A stretch of DNA of 64,000 bases from the NCBI RefSeq assembly GCF_007858435.1, contig NZ_VIGW01000008.1, positions 1 to 64,000 of the forward strand, given 5' to 3'. The notes below the pieces were generated by a model. That model was not told the origin of the DNA. It saw only the letters and a program-made list of their open reading frames with translations, and did not search any database. The first letter of the stretch is position 1. Every line of letters starts with the position of its first letter. Made by a program: the position numbers and the translations under genes. Of the stretch, positions 29,975-38,708 are shown one piece after another. This DNA is from Tsukamurella asaccharolytica (lineage in GTDB: Bacteria; Actinomycetota; Actinomycetes; Mycobacteriales; Mycobacteriaceae).

Positions 29975-30879
29975 CTAACAGAATCCGGGCACGCCGTGCC
30001 ACGCCGAACCGGCGTCGGAGGCGTCGTCGCGCACGACGCTCGCCTCGATCAGGCCGTAGGGTCGGTCGGCCGCGATGAACACCTCGCCGGGGTTCTCGGT
30101 GCCGAACGGGGAGAGGTCCACGAGGAAGTGGTGCTTGTTCGGCGCCGAGAACTTGATCTCCGCGACCTCCGGGTGCTGCTCGAGCACCGACCGGCCCATG
30201 CCGTACAGGGTCTGCTGCAGCGCCTTACTGTGGATCTCCGCGAAGCGTTGCAGCAGGATCGCGCGGATCGAGTCGAAGGACTTGTCCCAGTCCACGTCGG
30301 TGTGGTCGTAGCGCCACTTGGCCACGAGCGAGGTCGCGAGGATCCTGTCGTCGGTCTCCTGCAGCGTCGTGTACTCGTCCTTGAGGAAGCCGTGGAACTC
30401 CGAGCCGGTCGATTTGAGCAGCGTCAGGTCGTGGATGCCGGCGACGACGTGGGCGCGGCGGTCGGCGCCGCGGCCGTCGACGTTGACGACGGTCGACCGC
30501 ACGCCGCCACCCGAGCGGACGAAGGCGTGGTCGTGGCCGGCGCCGTCGACCTGGATGCGGTCCCACGGGTACTCGTGCACCTCGATGCGGGCGCCGTCGG
30601 CTCGAGGGGTCGCGTCGATGAAGTGCCCGCCGAGCGTGAGAGCGTAGTCCTCGATCGCGCCGATTCCCTTCTCCTTGGCGAAGGCGAAGGCGGTGTTCTT
30701 CTGGGTGTCGGTCGGGAGGACGGCCGCCTGGTCGCCGCTGATGTGCGCGTCGCGGAAGTCGCCGCGCAGCGCCGACGAGACGTTGAGGTCGCGGATCGTG
30801 TGCCGGGCGGTGTCGCGGTAGATGCGCACCACGCGGCTCTCCGCCTTGCCGTACTGATTGGGCCCAAGTGGATCGCCAT
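29975..30879 (-). CDS. pucL: Uricase (factor-independent urate hydroxylase), frameshift near the start
   Basis: Uricase oxidises urate to 5-hydroxyisourate. The main frame (GTG 30832 to 29975, 285 residues) holds the family blocks RIYRDTARHTIRDLNV, PTDTQKNTAFAFAKEKG and the C-terminal domain (DNPGEVFIAADRPYG-like). The true N terminus, ATG 30879 encoding MAIHLGP, is in another frame; after GGGCCC (30860-30865) the family sequence NQYGKAESRVV resumes in the main frame. One more base there would give MAIHLGPNQYGKAESRVVRIY. This is either a real mutation or a sequencing error. ATG 30879 is five bases after the HIU hydrolase. Confidence 0.85.
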
Positions 30880-30884
30880 GGTGG

Positions 30885-31232
30885 TCAGCTTCCTTTGTAG
30901 GTGGAGTAGTGGAACGGGCTCAGGAGGAGCGGGACGTGATGGTGGGGTACGGCTCCGTCGACCGGGACCAGGCGGAAGGTGATGGCGACCTCGGGAAAGA
31001 AGTTCTCCTGGCCGGTCGCCGCGGCGTAGCTCGCGGTGTCGAAACTCAGGCGGTAGAGGCCGGCCGCCAGGTCGTCCGGGCCGAGGTCGCGAACGCGACC
31101 GTCGTCGTCCGTGACGCCCTTCGCCACCGGCTCGACGGCGCCGTCCGGCCCGATCCGGTCCATCCGGATCGGCACCCCGGCGGCGGGGACGCCGCGCGCG
31201 GTGTCGAGGACGTGGGTGGTAACGGTACTCAT
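30885..31232 (-). CDS. uraH: 5-Hydroxyisourate hydrolase (transthyretin-like)
   Basis: A 115-residue enzyme that hydrolyses 5-hydroxyisourate to OHCU, the second step of urate breakdown. It starts with TTHVLDTARGVPA, whose His is catalytic, and ends with the family signature YSTYKGS; LSPFHYSTY precedes it. Its ATG overlaps the stop of the OHCU decarboxylase gene by four bases, so the two are coupled. The length equals that of typical HIU hydrolases. Confidence 0.94.
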   Translation of the reverse strand: MSTVTTHVLDTARGVPAAGVPIRMDRIGPDGAVEPVAKGVTDDDGRVRDLGPDDLAAGLYRLSFDTASYAAATGQENFFPEVAITFRLVPVDGAVPHHHVPLLLSPFHYSTYKGS

Positions 31233-31750
31233 GAATTCCTCTCTGTGAGTTGCTCTTCCAGCTCCAAGACGCGAGCGAGACGGCGGAGCGCGATGCCACG
31301 CAGCTCGCGGGCGACTTCGGCAGCCTCGGCGTCGGGCGTGTTCTCGAGCCGCCGGTGCAGCTCGGCGAGAACCGCGGTCGCGTCCAGGCCCGCGGCGTTG
31401 ATGAGAAAGACGCGGTCGAAGCGCTCCTCGTAGGCGGCGTTGCCGGCGAGCAGGGCCGCCTGCGTCTCGGCGTCCGACGCCACACCGGACTGCTCCCGGC
31501 GGGACCACGCAGCCTCGGTGGAGGCGCCGGTGGCGCGCTCGCCGATCCGCGGATGCGCCGCGAGGGCACGGTCGACGTCGGCCGGGGTGAACGCCAGCGC
31601 GGCGGTGCCGGCGGCGCGGAGGGCGTCCGTGGCGTCGGCGTACGGCCGTCCGTCGATCACCGCGTCGCTCCACGAGCGCACATCGCAACACGCGAGTAGA
31701 GTCGCCCGGATATCGGCCTCCGGTGCCGAGTTGAAGTCTTCGAGGTCCAT
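31229..31750 (-). CDS. uraD: OHCU decarboxylase
   Basis: A 173-residue enzyme that decarboxylates 2-oxo-4-hydroxy-4-carboxy-5-ureidoimidazoline to (S)-allantoin, third step of urate breakdown. Family blocks: FNSAPEADIRATLLACCDVRSW, AAHPRIGERA with the catalytic His, and SRREQSGV. ATG 31750 was chosen because the family starts MDLEDFN; the frame is open upstream to 31807. First gene of the urate operon, sharing a 113-base divergent promoter region with the gene at 31864. Confidence 0.92.
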   Translation of the reverse strand: MDLEDFNSAPEADIRATLLACCDVRSWSDAVIDGRPYADATDALRAAGTAALAFTPADVDRALAAHPRIGERATGASTEAAWSRREQSGVASDAETQAALLAGNAAYEERFDRVFLINAAGLDATAVLAELHRRLENTPDAEAAEVARELRGIALRRLARVLELEEQLTERNS

Positions 31751-31806
31751 ATGACCTGCCTTCTTTCGGTCTGCGGAAGAAGTTTTCCACTTATCGAAGA
31801 ATGACA

Positions 31807-31822
31807 TGTGATCTGAGTCACG
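31807..31822. promoter_or_regulatory. CRP/GlxR-type site in the urate divergent promoter
   Basis: TGTGATCTGAGTCACG fits TGTGA-N6-TCAC(A/G), the CRP/GlxR consensus. It is centred about 64 bases upstream of the uraD start and about 49 bases upstream of the ATG at 31864, both usable activator positions. Confidence 0.6.
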
Positions 31823-31837
31823 TCAACAGTTTGTTGA
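31823..31837. promoter_or_regulatory. Perfect inverted repeat TCAACA-N3-TGTTGA
   Basis: A perfect 6-bp-arm palindrome directly abuts the CRP-like site and overlaps the expected -35 region of the gene at 31864. It could be the operator of a pathway regulator, perhaps the HTH protein encoded at 32099 (inference). Confidence 0.45.
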
Positions 31838-31851
31838 AAATTCGTCCGGGT

Positions 31852-31857
31852 TACGAT
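31852..31857 (+). promoter_or_regulatory. -10 hexamer (TACGAT) for a leaderless transcript
   Basis: TACGAT ends seven bases before ATG 31864; no ribosome site precedes that ATG. Confidence 0.55.
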
Positions 31858-31863
31858 GCGGGC

Positions 31864-32106
31864 ATGCGCCTCACCGCGGAATTCACCAGCGAGCCCTTCG
31901 AGGGGGAAGGCGCGGTGCCCGCGCACGCCGAGCGGGCCGTCGAGGTACTCCGCGCCCGGGGGCTGGACCACGATTTCGGCCCGCTGGGTACGTCGGTGGA
32001 AGGCGAGTCCGGTGCGGTGCTCGACGCCCTCCGTGCGGCGCTGGCCGGTGCCTTCGCCGCCGGGGCCACTCGCGTCACGGTGCAGATCGACTGCGCCGAT
32101 GACTGA
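31864..32106 (+). CDS. Small MTH1187/YkoF-like protein
   Basis: An 80-residue protein (MRLTAEFTSEPFEGEG opening, HAERAVEVLRARGLDHDFGPLGTSVEGE core) that resembles the thiamine-binding YkoF/MTH1187 fold. The conserved opening strand, the DFGPLGTSVEG turn and the closing strand VTVQID fit that fold. Ligand unknown. It starts a two-gene unit with the HTH gene (8-base overlap) and is divergent from the urate operon, so it may belong to purine use or its control. Confidence 0.7.
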   Translation: MRLTAEFTSEPFEGEGAVPAHAERAVEVLRARGLDHDFGPLGTSVEGESGAVLDALRAALAGAFAAGATRVTVQIDCADD

Positions 32107-32488
32107 GTCCGCGCCCCGTCCCGGGCTGGATCACCCGCTCGTCGAGGCGGTCCGCGGTCTCGTCGCCCGCCTCGACGCGGAGCTCGTGACGCCGGACGCG
32201 CTGCGGCACGGCGACGTTCCCCTCGTGTGGGAGGGGGAGACCGTCGGCGGTGTACGGCTGCCGGCGGCCGACGCTCCCGCTGGAGACCTGGACGCCCTGC
32301 TCGCGAACGTCGCCGACGAGCTGGGCTCGCCGCTGGCCGAGCTGGGCCGGGCCGAGAAGCAGCGCGCGGTCCGCCTGCTCGAGGAGCGCGGCGCCTTCGC
32401 CTACCGCAAGTCGGCCGAGTCGGTCGCCGAGGCGCTCGGCGTCACTCGGTTCACGGTCTACAACTACCTCAACCGGGTCCGGGGCTGA
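32099..32488 (+). CDS. Helix-turn-helix protein with YheO/DauR-type C terminus
   Basis: A 129-residue protein. Its last 45 residues (EKQRAVRLLEERGAFAYRKS, then VAEALGVTRFTVYNYLNRVR) match the C-terminal HTH of the YheO/DauR group. The N-terminal 70 residues (LVEAVRGLVARLDAEL) are too short for the PAS-like domain usual in that family, so it may sense nothing or partner with the upstream small protein. ATG 32099 overlaps the upstream gene by eight bases. Its place next to the urate operon makes it the best local candidate for the operon's regulator (inference). Confidence 0.75.
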   Translation: MTESAPRPGLDHPLVEAVRGLVARLDAELVTPDALRHGDVPLVWEGETVGGVRLPAADAPAGDLDALLANVADELGSPLAELGRAEKQRAVRLLEERGAFAYRKSAESVAEALGVTRFTVYNYLNRVRG

Positions 32489-33014
32489 CGCCGGCCAGTG
32501 CCCGCACCGCGGCCTCGGCCTCGTCCGCGGAGATCACCCCGATCAGCGCCCGGTAGGCCAGCGCGTCCGCGGCGGCGAGGAGGGTTCGGGCCCGGGGTCG
32601 ATCCCCGTCGAGGAGCTCCGTCGCGAGGTCCTCGGACCCCCGGAGCGCCTCGCCGACGATGGCGCGGATACCGGGATCGGTCACCGCCTCGGCGAGGTAG
32701 GCGTACCAGACCTTCGCGCCGAGGCGGCGGGCCCCGTCGCGCGGGATCGCGTGGGTGAGGAGCATGACGAGGGCCTCGTGACGGTCCTCGGGTACGGGGT
32801 GGGCGCGCTCGGCCAGCGCGAGGTACGACGTCAGCGCGTGCTCGACGATCGCGTCGCGGGTGGGGAAGTAGTGCTGGACGCGCCCCATCGAGATGCGGGC
32901 GCGCGCCGCGATCGCCCGCAGCGTGACGGCGGCGACCCCCTCGTCGGCGATGATCGCCCACACGGCGCGGTCGATCTCCGCGCGACGTTCCTCGTGGTCC
33001 ACCTGCCTCGGCAC
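32469..33014 (-). CDS. TetR-family transcriptional repressor
   Basis: A 181-residue regulator: residues about 8-60 (EERRAEIDRAVWAIIADEGV, then ISMGRVQHYFPTRDAIVEHA) are the TetR DNA-binding domain, followed by an all-helical ligand domain. I chose GTG 33014 because TATGCT (33021-33026, minus strand) ends seven bases before it, a leaderless start. In-frame ATGs at 33035 and 33041 fall inside the operator at 33028-33043 and would place coding sequence over it. It overlaps the convergent HTH gene by 20 bases. Likely represses itself and the divergent hydrolase. Confidence 0.87.
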   Translation of the reverse strand: MPRQVDHEERRAEIDRAVWAIIADEGVAAVTLRAIAARARISMGRVQHYFPTRDAIVEHALTSYLALAERAHPVPEDRHEALVMLLTHAIPRDGARRLGAKVWYAYLAEAVTDPGIRAIVGEALRGSEDLATELLDGDRPRARTLLAAADALAYRALIGVISADEAEAAVRALAGVSPGPG

Positions 33015-33020
33015 CCTCGC

Positions 33021-33026
33021 AGCATA
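33021..33026 (-). promoter_or_regulatory. -10 hexamer (TATGCT) of the TetR gene
   Basis: On the minus strand TATGCT ends seven bases before GTG 33014. Operator 33028-33043 sits between this hexamer and the -35 region, so bound repressor would block the promoter. Confidence 0.6.
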
Positions 33027-33027
33027 G

Positions 33028-33043
33028 CAATGCATACGCATTG
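33028..33043. promoter_or_regulatory. TetR operator copy 1 (CAATGC-N4-GCATTG)
   Basis: A 16-base palindrome CAATGCATACGCATTG, repeated exactly at 33055-33070, in the region between the TetR gene and its divergent hydrolase gene. Confidence 0.75.
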
Positions 33044-33054
33044 CGACATTGATA

Positions 33055-33070
33055 CAATGCATACGCATTG
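33055..33070. promoter_or_regulatory. TetR operator copy 2 (CAATGC-N4-GCATTG)
   Basis: Exact second copy of the operator, centre 27 bases from the first. It overlaps TACAAT (33053-33058), a good -10 for the hydrolase gene, and ends four bases before that gene's ribosome site. Confidence 0.75.
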
Positions 33071-33086
33071 TCAAAGGAGGTGTCTC

Positions 33087-34058
33087 ATGGGACGACGGTT
33101 CCGCCGCGTCGCGGCGGTCGGCCTGGCAGCGACGGCGGTCCTCGCCGGGGTCGGCGCGTACCTGCTGCGCGACCCGAGCCCCGTGGGGTACTGGCGGTCG
33201 GCGGCCGCGCGCGCCACGTACCTCGAGCGGTACGACCGGGCCTTCCGCGATCTGCCGGCGCCGGCCGAGACGCGGGACGTGCGCACCGGCTTCGGCGTCG
33301 TCCGCGCGTACCGGTTCGGCACGCCGCGGCCGGGGACGGCGCCGATCCTCCTGGTGCCGGGCCGGTCGTCGGGCGTGCCGATGTGGGCGGACGTGCTGGC
33401 GCGCCTGCAGGATCGGGAGGTCTACGCCGTCGACGCGCTGGGCGACGCGGGCATGAGCGTGCAGGACCGGCCGCTCGCGGGCGTCGAGGACCAGGCGACG
33501 TGGCTCGCTGAGACGATGACGACGCTCGGGCTGAGCCGTGCGCACCTCGTCGGGCACTCCTTCGGCGCGTGGACCGCGGCGAACTTCGCGGCGCGGTACC
33601 CCGGCCGCGTCGCGACGCTGACGCTGTGGGAGCCGGTCCTCGTCTTCGCCGGAATGCGCTGGCAGATGTACGCCGCCACCCTGCCGTCGGCGCTACCCTT
33701 CCTGCCCGAGTCCTGGCGCCGGAAGGGGCTCGCGTCGATCGGCGGGGCCGACGGGGCGGACGTCACCGCAGGCCCGGTCGGCGCCATGATCGACGCCGGC
33801 GCGGCGGGCTACCGCGCCGCGCTTCCGATGCCGGTCCAACTCGACGATGCCGCGCTCGCGCGGCTGACCATGCCGGTTTTCGTCGGGCTCGGCGGCGGCA
33901 GCGCGGTCACCGACACCGCCGCGGCCGCGGCGCGCGCCCGGACCCTGCCGGACGCGACCGTCCGCGTCTGGCCCGACGGGACGCACTCGCTGCCGATGGA
34001 GTACTCCGACGAGCTGCTCGCCGAGCTCTCGACGCTGCAGGCTCGCCACCCGGCATAG
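33087..34058 (+). CDS. Membrane-anchored or secreted alpha/beta hydrolase
   Basis: A 323-residue hydrolase. The N terminus (MGRRFRRVAAVGLAATAVLA) is a signal anchor or signal peptide with no lipobox. The nucleophile is Ser158 in LVGHSFGAW; the acid is probably in VFVGLGGGSAVTD and the base is the His in PDGTHSLP. A perfect AAAGGAGG ribosome site lies seven bases before ATG 33087. It is divergent from a TetR regulator with twin operators between, so it is likely induced by a compound it degrades (inference). Substrate unknown. Confidence 0.87.
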   Translation: MGRRFRRVAAVGLAATAVLAGVGAYLLRDPSPVGYWRSAAARATYLERYDRAFRDLPAPAETRDVRTGFGVVRAYRFGTPRPGTAPILLVPGRSSGVPMWADVLARLQDREVYAVDALGDAGMSVQDRPLAGVEDQATWLAETMTTLGLSRAHLVGHSFGAWTAANFAARYPGRVATLTLWEPVLVFAGMRWQMYAATLPSALPFLPESWRRKGLASIGGADGADVTAGPVGAMIDAGAAGYRAALPMPVQLDDAALARLTMPVFVGLGGGSAVTDTAAAAARARTLPDATVRVWPDGTHSLPMEYSDELLAELSTLQARHPA

Positions 34059-34088
34059 CCCTGCTGCGTTTGTACCGTCGCGTGCTGC

Positions 34089-34658
34089 TCAGGCCACCGT
34101 GATCCCGGCGGCGGCGAACTCCGCCAGAGCGGCGCGCGTCGACTCCGCGGCGACACCCGCGGTGTAGCCGGCGAGGACGCGCACCGTCAGGCCGGTGGCG
34201 AGGGCGTCGAGCGCGGTGGCGCGCACGCAGTAGTCTGTGGCGATACCGACCACGTCGACCGACGCGACGTGGTGCGCCGCGAGCCACTCGGCGAGCGAGG
34301 CCCCGTCGGCGTCGTGCGCCTCGAAACCCGAGTACGCCGCGGAATAGGCACCCTTGCTGAACACCGGCACCCGCAGGGGCAGGCGCAGGTTCGGGTGGAA
34401 CTGCGCGCCCTCGGTGCGGGCTCGGCAATGCACGGGCCACGACTCCACGTAGTCCGGGGTCGGCGAGAAGTGCGCCCCGGGGTCGATGTGCCAGTCCCGG
34501 GTCGCGACGATCACCGGATAGGACTCCAGTAGGTCGTCGTGGATGCGCCGCGCCACCTGCGCGCCGCCCGCGACGGCAAGCGAGCCGCCCTCGCAGAAGT
34601 CGTTCTGCACGTCCACGACGACGAGGGCGTCGCTCCGCTGCGCGGTGGCGGCGGTCAT
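34089..34658 (-). CDS. pncA: Nicotinamidase
   Basis: A 189-residue cysteine hydrolase that converts nicotinamide to nicotinate for NAD salvage; in mycobacteria it also activates pyrazinamide. The triad is visible: Asp in VVVDVQNDF, Lys in FSKGAYS and Cys in GIATDYCV. Metal ligands are in DWHIDPGAHF. Its ATG overlaps the pncB stop by four bases, so nicotinamide and nicotinate salvage are translated together. Confidence 0.95.
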   Translation of the reverse strand: MTAATAQRSDALVVVDVQNDFCEGGSLAVAGGAQVARRIHDDLLESYPVIVATRDWHIDPGAHFSPTPDYVESWPVHCRARTEGAQFHPNLRLPLRVPVFSKGAYSAAYSGFEAHDADGASLAEWLAAHHVASVDVVGIATDYCVRATALDALATGLTVRVLAGYTAGVAAESTRAALAEFAAAGITVA

Positions 34659-35989
34659 CGGCGCTCCTCGAGTCGGGTGGGGATCGCGGGCTCGCCGTTG
34701 GACAGGCCGAGGCCCTCCCACGGCAGGGTCACCAGCGCGGCGCGCAGGTGCGCGCGGGCGTCCTCGAGGCCGGGCAGGCCGTCGACCTGCTCGCCGCCCC
34801 GCACCAGCGGGATCTGCAGCGGCGTGGCGGTGAGGTGCGCCGGCACCGTCGGGGTGGCCCCCGGCCGGTACAGCAGCTCCTCCACGATCGTGCCCGTGCT
34901 CCGAGCGAGCCGCACGGCGCGCTTCTCGCCGCCCTGGGTCTCCTTGTGCGAGCTGCGCTTCGCGACCGGTAGCCCGTCGACCTCGACGAGTTTGTAGACC
35001 ATGCCGGCCGTCGGCGCCCCCGAGCCGGTGACGAGCGAGGTGCCGACGCCGTAGACGTCGATCGGCTCCGCGCGCAGCGCGCCGATCGCGTACTCGTCGA
35101 GGTCGCCCGAGACCACGATCCGGGTCCGCGTCGCCCCCAGCCCGTCGAGCTGCGCCCGGACCTGCCGGGTGATGATTCCGAGATCGCCCGAGTCGATGCG
35201 CACGCCGCCGAGCTCCGGTCCCGCGGCGCGAACGGCGCGGTTCACGCCCTCGGTGATGTCGTAGGTGTCCACCAGCAGCGTCGTTCCCGGACCCTGCGCC
35301 GCGACCTGGGCCGCGAAGGCGGCCTCCTCGTCGGGGCCGTCCGGGCCGGTGTGCAGCAGGGTGAAGGCGTGGGCCGCGGTGCCCCCCGACGGGACGCCGT
35401 ACGTCCGGGCCGCCTCCATGTTCGACGTGGTCGCGAAGCCGGCGAGGTAGGCCGCGCGGGCCGACGCCACAGCGGCGCGCTCGTGCGTGCGGCGGGAACC
35501 CATCTCGATGAGCGGGCGCCCCGCGGCGGCGGAGACCATGCGCGCACCGGCGGAGGCGATCGCGCTGTCGTGGTTGAGGATCGACAGGATCAGGGTCTCC
35601 AGGATCACGCCCTCGGCGAAGGTTGCGCGCACCGTCAGCAGCGGAGAGCCCGGGAAGTACAGCTCGCCCTCGCGGTAGCCGTCGATCTCGCCCGTGAACC
35701 GGTAGTCCTTGAGCCAGGCCAGGGTCTCGGCGTCCAGGAAACGCTCGACCGCTGCGAGCTCGGCGGGCCCGAAGCGGAATCGGCGGAGTTCGTCGAGCAC
35801 CCGCGCGGTGCCGGCGACGACGCCGTACCGGCGGCCCGCGGGCAGGCGTCGCGCGAAGACCTCGAAGACGCACGGGCGGTGCGCCGTGCCGTCCTTCAGC
35901 GCCGCAGCGAGCATGGTCAGCTCGTACTGGTCGGTGAGGAGGGCGGAGCTGGGCCGGGAGGCGTCGGCCCCGTTTTCATCTACCGTCAC
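34655..35989 (-). CDS. pncB: Nicotinate phosphoribosyltransferase
   Basis: A 444-residue enzyme that makes nicotinate mononucleotide from nicotinate and PRPP. Family blocks include [37 protein letters not shown], the phosphoribosyl site [10 protein letters not shown] and [10 protein letters not shown] chose GTG 35989 (VTVDENG) because no better start lies between it and the family domain. Only 18 bases separate it from the divergent clpS start, so the two promoters must overlap each other or the coding ends. Confidence 0.94.
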   Translation of the reverse strand: MTVDENGADASRPSSALLTDQYELTMLAAALKDGTAHRPCVFEVFARRLPAGRRYGVVAGTARVLDELRRFRFGPAELAAVERFLDAETLAWLKDYRFTGEIDGYREGELYFPGSPLLTVRATFAEGVILETLILSILNHDSAIASAGARMVSAAAGRPLIEMGSRRTHERAAVASARAAYLAGFATTSNMEAARTYGVPSGGTAAHAFTLLHTGPDGPDEEAAFAAQVAAQGPGTTLLVDTYDITEGVNRAVRAAGPELGGVRIDSGDLGIITRQVRAQLDGLGATRTRIVVSGDLDEYAIGALRAEPIDVYGVGTSLVTGSGAPTAGMVYKLVEVDGLPVAKRSSHKETQGGEKRAVRLARSTGTIVEELLYRPGATPTVPAHLTATPLQIPLVRGGEQVDGLPGLEDARAHLRAALVTLPWEGLGLSNGEPAIPTRLEERR

Positions 35990-35995
35990 ACTGGG

Positions 35996-36001
35996 TACCC
36001 T
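35996..36001 (+). promoter_or_regulatory. -10 hexamer (TACCCT) for leaderless clpS
   Basis: TACCCT ends seven bases before ATG 36008. On the other strand TAGGGT in the same bases lies eight bases before the pncB GTG, so both genes may be leaderless from back-to-back -10 elements. Confidence 0.5.
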
Positions 36002-36007
36002 AGAGCC

Positions 36008-36355
36008 ATGACCGACAGCAGCGCAGCGGCCCCGGTAAGTGCTGGGGGTCCGGGCGGAGGTTCCACTGCTGCCCAGCCCGGTACGTCCGCGGTTCTCGAA
36101 CGCAAGACCGACGAGGCGATCGACAAGCCCTGGGTCACCGTCGTCTGGGACGACCCGGTGAATCTGATGTCGTACGTGACCTTCGTCCTGCGGAAGCTCT
36201 TCGGCTTCAGCACGGCCAAAGCCAAGGAACTGATGATGCAGGTACACACCGAGGGCAAGGCCGTGGTCTCCACGGGCGACCGCGACAAGGTGGAGGCCGA
36301 CGTCCGCAAGCTGCATGCGGCGGGCCTGTGGGCGACGATGCAGCGAGACGACTGA
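36008..36355 (+). CDS. clpS: ATP-dependent Clp protease adaptor ClpS
   Basis: A 115-residue adaptor that hands N-degron substrates to ClpC/ClpA. The core [20 protein letters not shown] matches the N-degron pocket region, and [20 protein letters not shown] continues the fold. The first 35 residues are Gly/Ala/Pro rich and probably flexible. The next gene starts immediately after its stop codon. Divergent from pncB. Confidence 0.94.
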   Translation: MTDSSAAAPVSAGGPGGGSTAAQPGTSAVLERKTDEAIDKPWVTVVWDDPVNLMSYVTFVLRKLFGFSTAKAKELMMQVHTEGKAVVSTGDRDKVEADVRKLHAAGLWATMQRDD

Positions 36356-36964
36356 GTGCGTAACTGGCAGGTCAAGCGTGGCGTGCGCGGCGATGTCCGC
36401 TTCGTCTCGAAGATGGATCCGGAGGAGGTCGGCCTCGTCCGGTCCCTCGTCGGCTCGCTGGTGGAGCTCTTCGACGAGCGGGAGGACTCGGCCCCGCACG
36501 ACGATCTCGCGGAGGTCACCGGCCTGCGGACCGGGCACGCCGAGCCCCCGCAGGAGGCCGTGCTGCAGCGGCTGCTGCCCGACTTCTACCGCGCCGACGC
36601 GAACGCACCGGGCGCGAGCGACGCACCGTCGGGCGAGCTGGCCCGCGACCTGAACGGCGCGCTCCGGTCGCTCAACGAGCCCGAGGTGATCGACGCCAAG
36701 CGCGATGCGGCGCAGACCGTGCTCGCCACCCTCCCCGAACGGGCGGGCGGCGTCACCCTCACCGAGTCCGAGGCCCAGGATTGGCTGACCTGCATCAACG
36801 ATCTGCGCCTCGCGCTGGGCACGCTGCTCGGCATCACCGCCGACCTGCCCGACGGGCCGGCCTCGGACGATCCGGCGCGCGCGGGGCACGTCGACGTCTA
36901 CCACTGGCTCTCGGCGATGCTCGACGTGCTGGTCTCGGTGATGCTCGACCGCGAGCCGGAATAG
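36356..36964 (+). CDS. DUF2017 family protein
   Basis: A 202-residue protein of unknown function that follows clpS in many Actinobacteria, here with no gap between the clpS stop and its GTG. It is mostly helical with acidic stretches (EEVGLVRSLVGSLVELFDER, then LPDFYRAD and EAQDWLTCINDLRLALGTLL). The constant pairing with clpS suggests a role in Clp proteolysis, but this is inference. No catalytic motif is visible. Confidence 0.88.
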   Translation: MRNWQVKRGVRGDVRFVSKMDPEEVGLVRSLVGSLVELFDEREDSAPHDDLAEVTGLRTGHAEPPQEAVLQRLLPDFYRADANAPGASDAPSGELARDLNGALRSLNEPEVIDAKRDAAQTVLATLPERAGGVTLTESEAQDWLTCINDLRLALGTLLGITADLPDGPASDDPARAGHVDVYHWLSAMLDVLVSVMLDREPE

Positions 36965-36992
36965 CTCGCGGGCGGCAGCGGTTGCACGGCAC

Positions 36993-37433
36993 ATGACGGA
37001 GCCGGGCCCGCCGGGCGGACTGACGATCAGGCGCGACCTCGTGGAGCGGATGATCGCCCATGCGCGCCGCGACCACCCCGATGAGGCGTGCGGGATCATC
37101 GCTGGTCCCGAGGGCACCGGCCGTCCCGAGCGCTTCATCGAGATGCTCAACGCCGAGCGCTCGCCCACCTTCTACCGGTTCGACTCGGCCGAACAGCTGC
37201 GCGTCTGGCGCGCCATGGATGACGCCGGCGAGGAGCCGGTGGTGATCTACCACTCGCACACGGCCACCGAGGCCTACCCCTCGCGCACCGACGCGAAGTT
37301 CGCCTCCGAGCCCAACGCGCACTACGTGCTCGTCTCCACCCGCGACGAACTGGGCCCCGAGGCCGAGGTCCGCAGCTTTGCCATCGTCGATGGCGTGATC
37401 ACCGAAGAACCCGTCCACATCCTGGAGGATTGA
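36993..37433 (+). CDS. mec: Zinc-dependent peptidase Mec (JAMM/M67 family)
   Basis: A 146-residue JAMM metallopeptidase that trims CysO after cysteine has been attached to it, freeing cysteine. The JAMM motif is complete: Glu31 in DEACG, His87 and His89 in YHSHTATEAYPS, Ser97 and Asp100 in SRTD. Its stop overlaps the cysO start by one base. mec-cysO-cysM is the order in M. tuberculosis (Rv1334-Rv1336). Confidence 0.93.
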   Translation: MTEPGPPGGLTIRRDLVERMIAHARRDHPDEACGIIAGPEGTGRPERFIEMLNAERSPTFYRFDSAEQLRVWRAMDDAGEEPVVIYHSHTATEAYPSRTDAKFASEPNAHYVLVSTRDELGPEAEVRSFAIVDGVITEEPVHILED

Positions 37434-37705
37434 TGTCCGTCACCGTCTCCATCCCGACGATCCTGCGCCCGCTGACCGGCGATCAGAAGCGCGTTCCCGC
37501 CGCGGGCGCGACGCTCGCCGCCGTCATCGACGACCTCGAGACCCGACATTCCGGGATCCGGGACCGGCTGATCGCGGACGGCGCGCTCCACCGGTTCGTC
37601 AACGTCTACGTCGACGACGAGGACGTGCGGTTCACCGGTGGCCTCGACACCCCCGTCGCCGACGGCGGCACCGTCACGGTGCTGCCCGCCGTGGCAGGCG
37701 GATAG
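37433..37705 (+). CDS. cysO: Ubiquitin-like sulfur carrier CysO
   Basis: A 90-residue MoaD/ThiS-like protein whose C-terminal GlyGly (VLPAVAGG) is converted to a thiocarboxylate that donates sulfur. The beta-grasp core is VSIPTILRPLTG at the start and VNVYVDDEDVRF in the middle. ATG 37433 was chosen because it overlaps the mec stop and fits the family; an in-frame TTG three bases earlier is less likely. CysM, its partner, follows at once. Confidence 0.95.
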   Translation: MSVTVSIPTILRPLTGDQKRVPAAGATLAAVIDDLETRHSGIRDRLIADGALHRFVNVYVDDEDVRFTGGLDTPVADGGTVTVLPAVAGG

Positions 37706-38674
<969 letters not shown>

Positions 38675-38708
38675 GCCGCACCGCCTCCGCTCGCGCGAGG
38701 AGGTCGCC

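Noticed and set aside
33035-33118. ATG starts upstream for the TetR gene
   Set aside because: They lie inside the operator copies; GTG 33014 has an ideal leaderless promoter.
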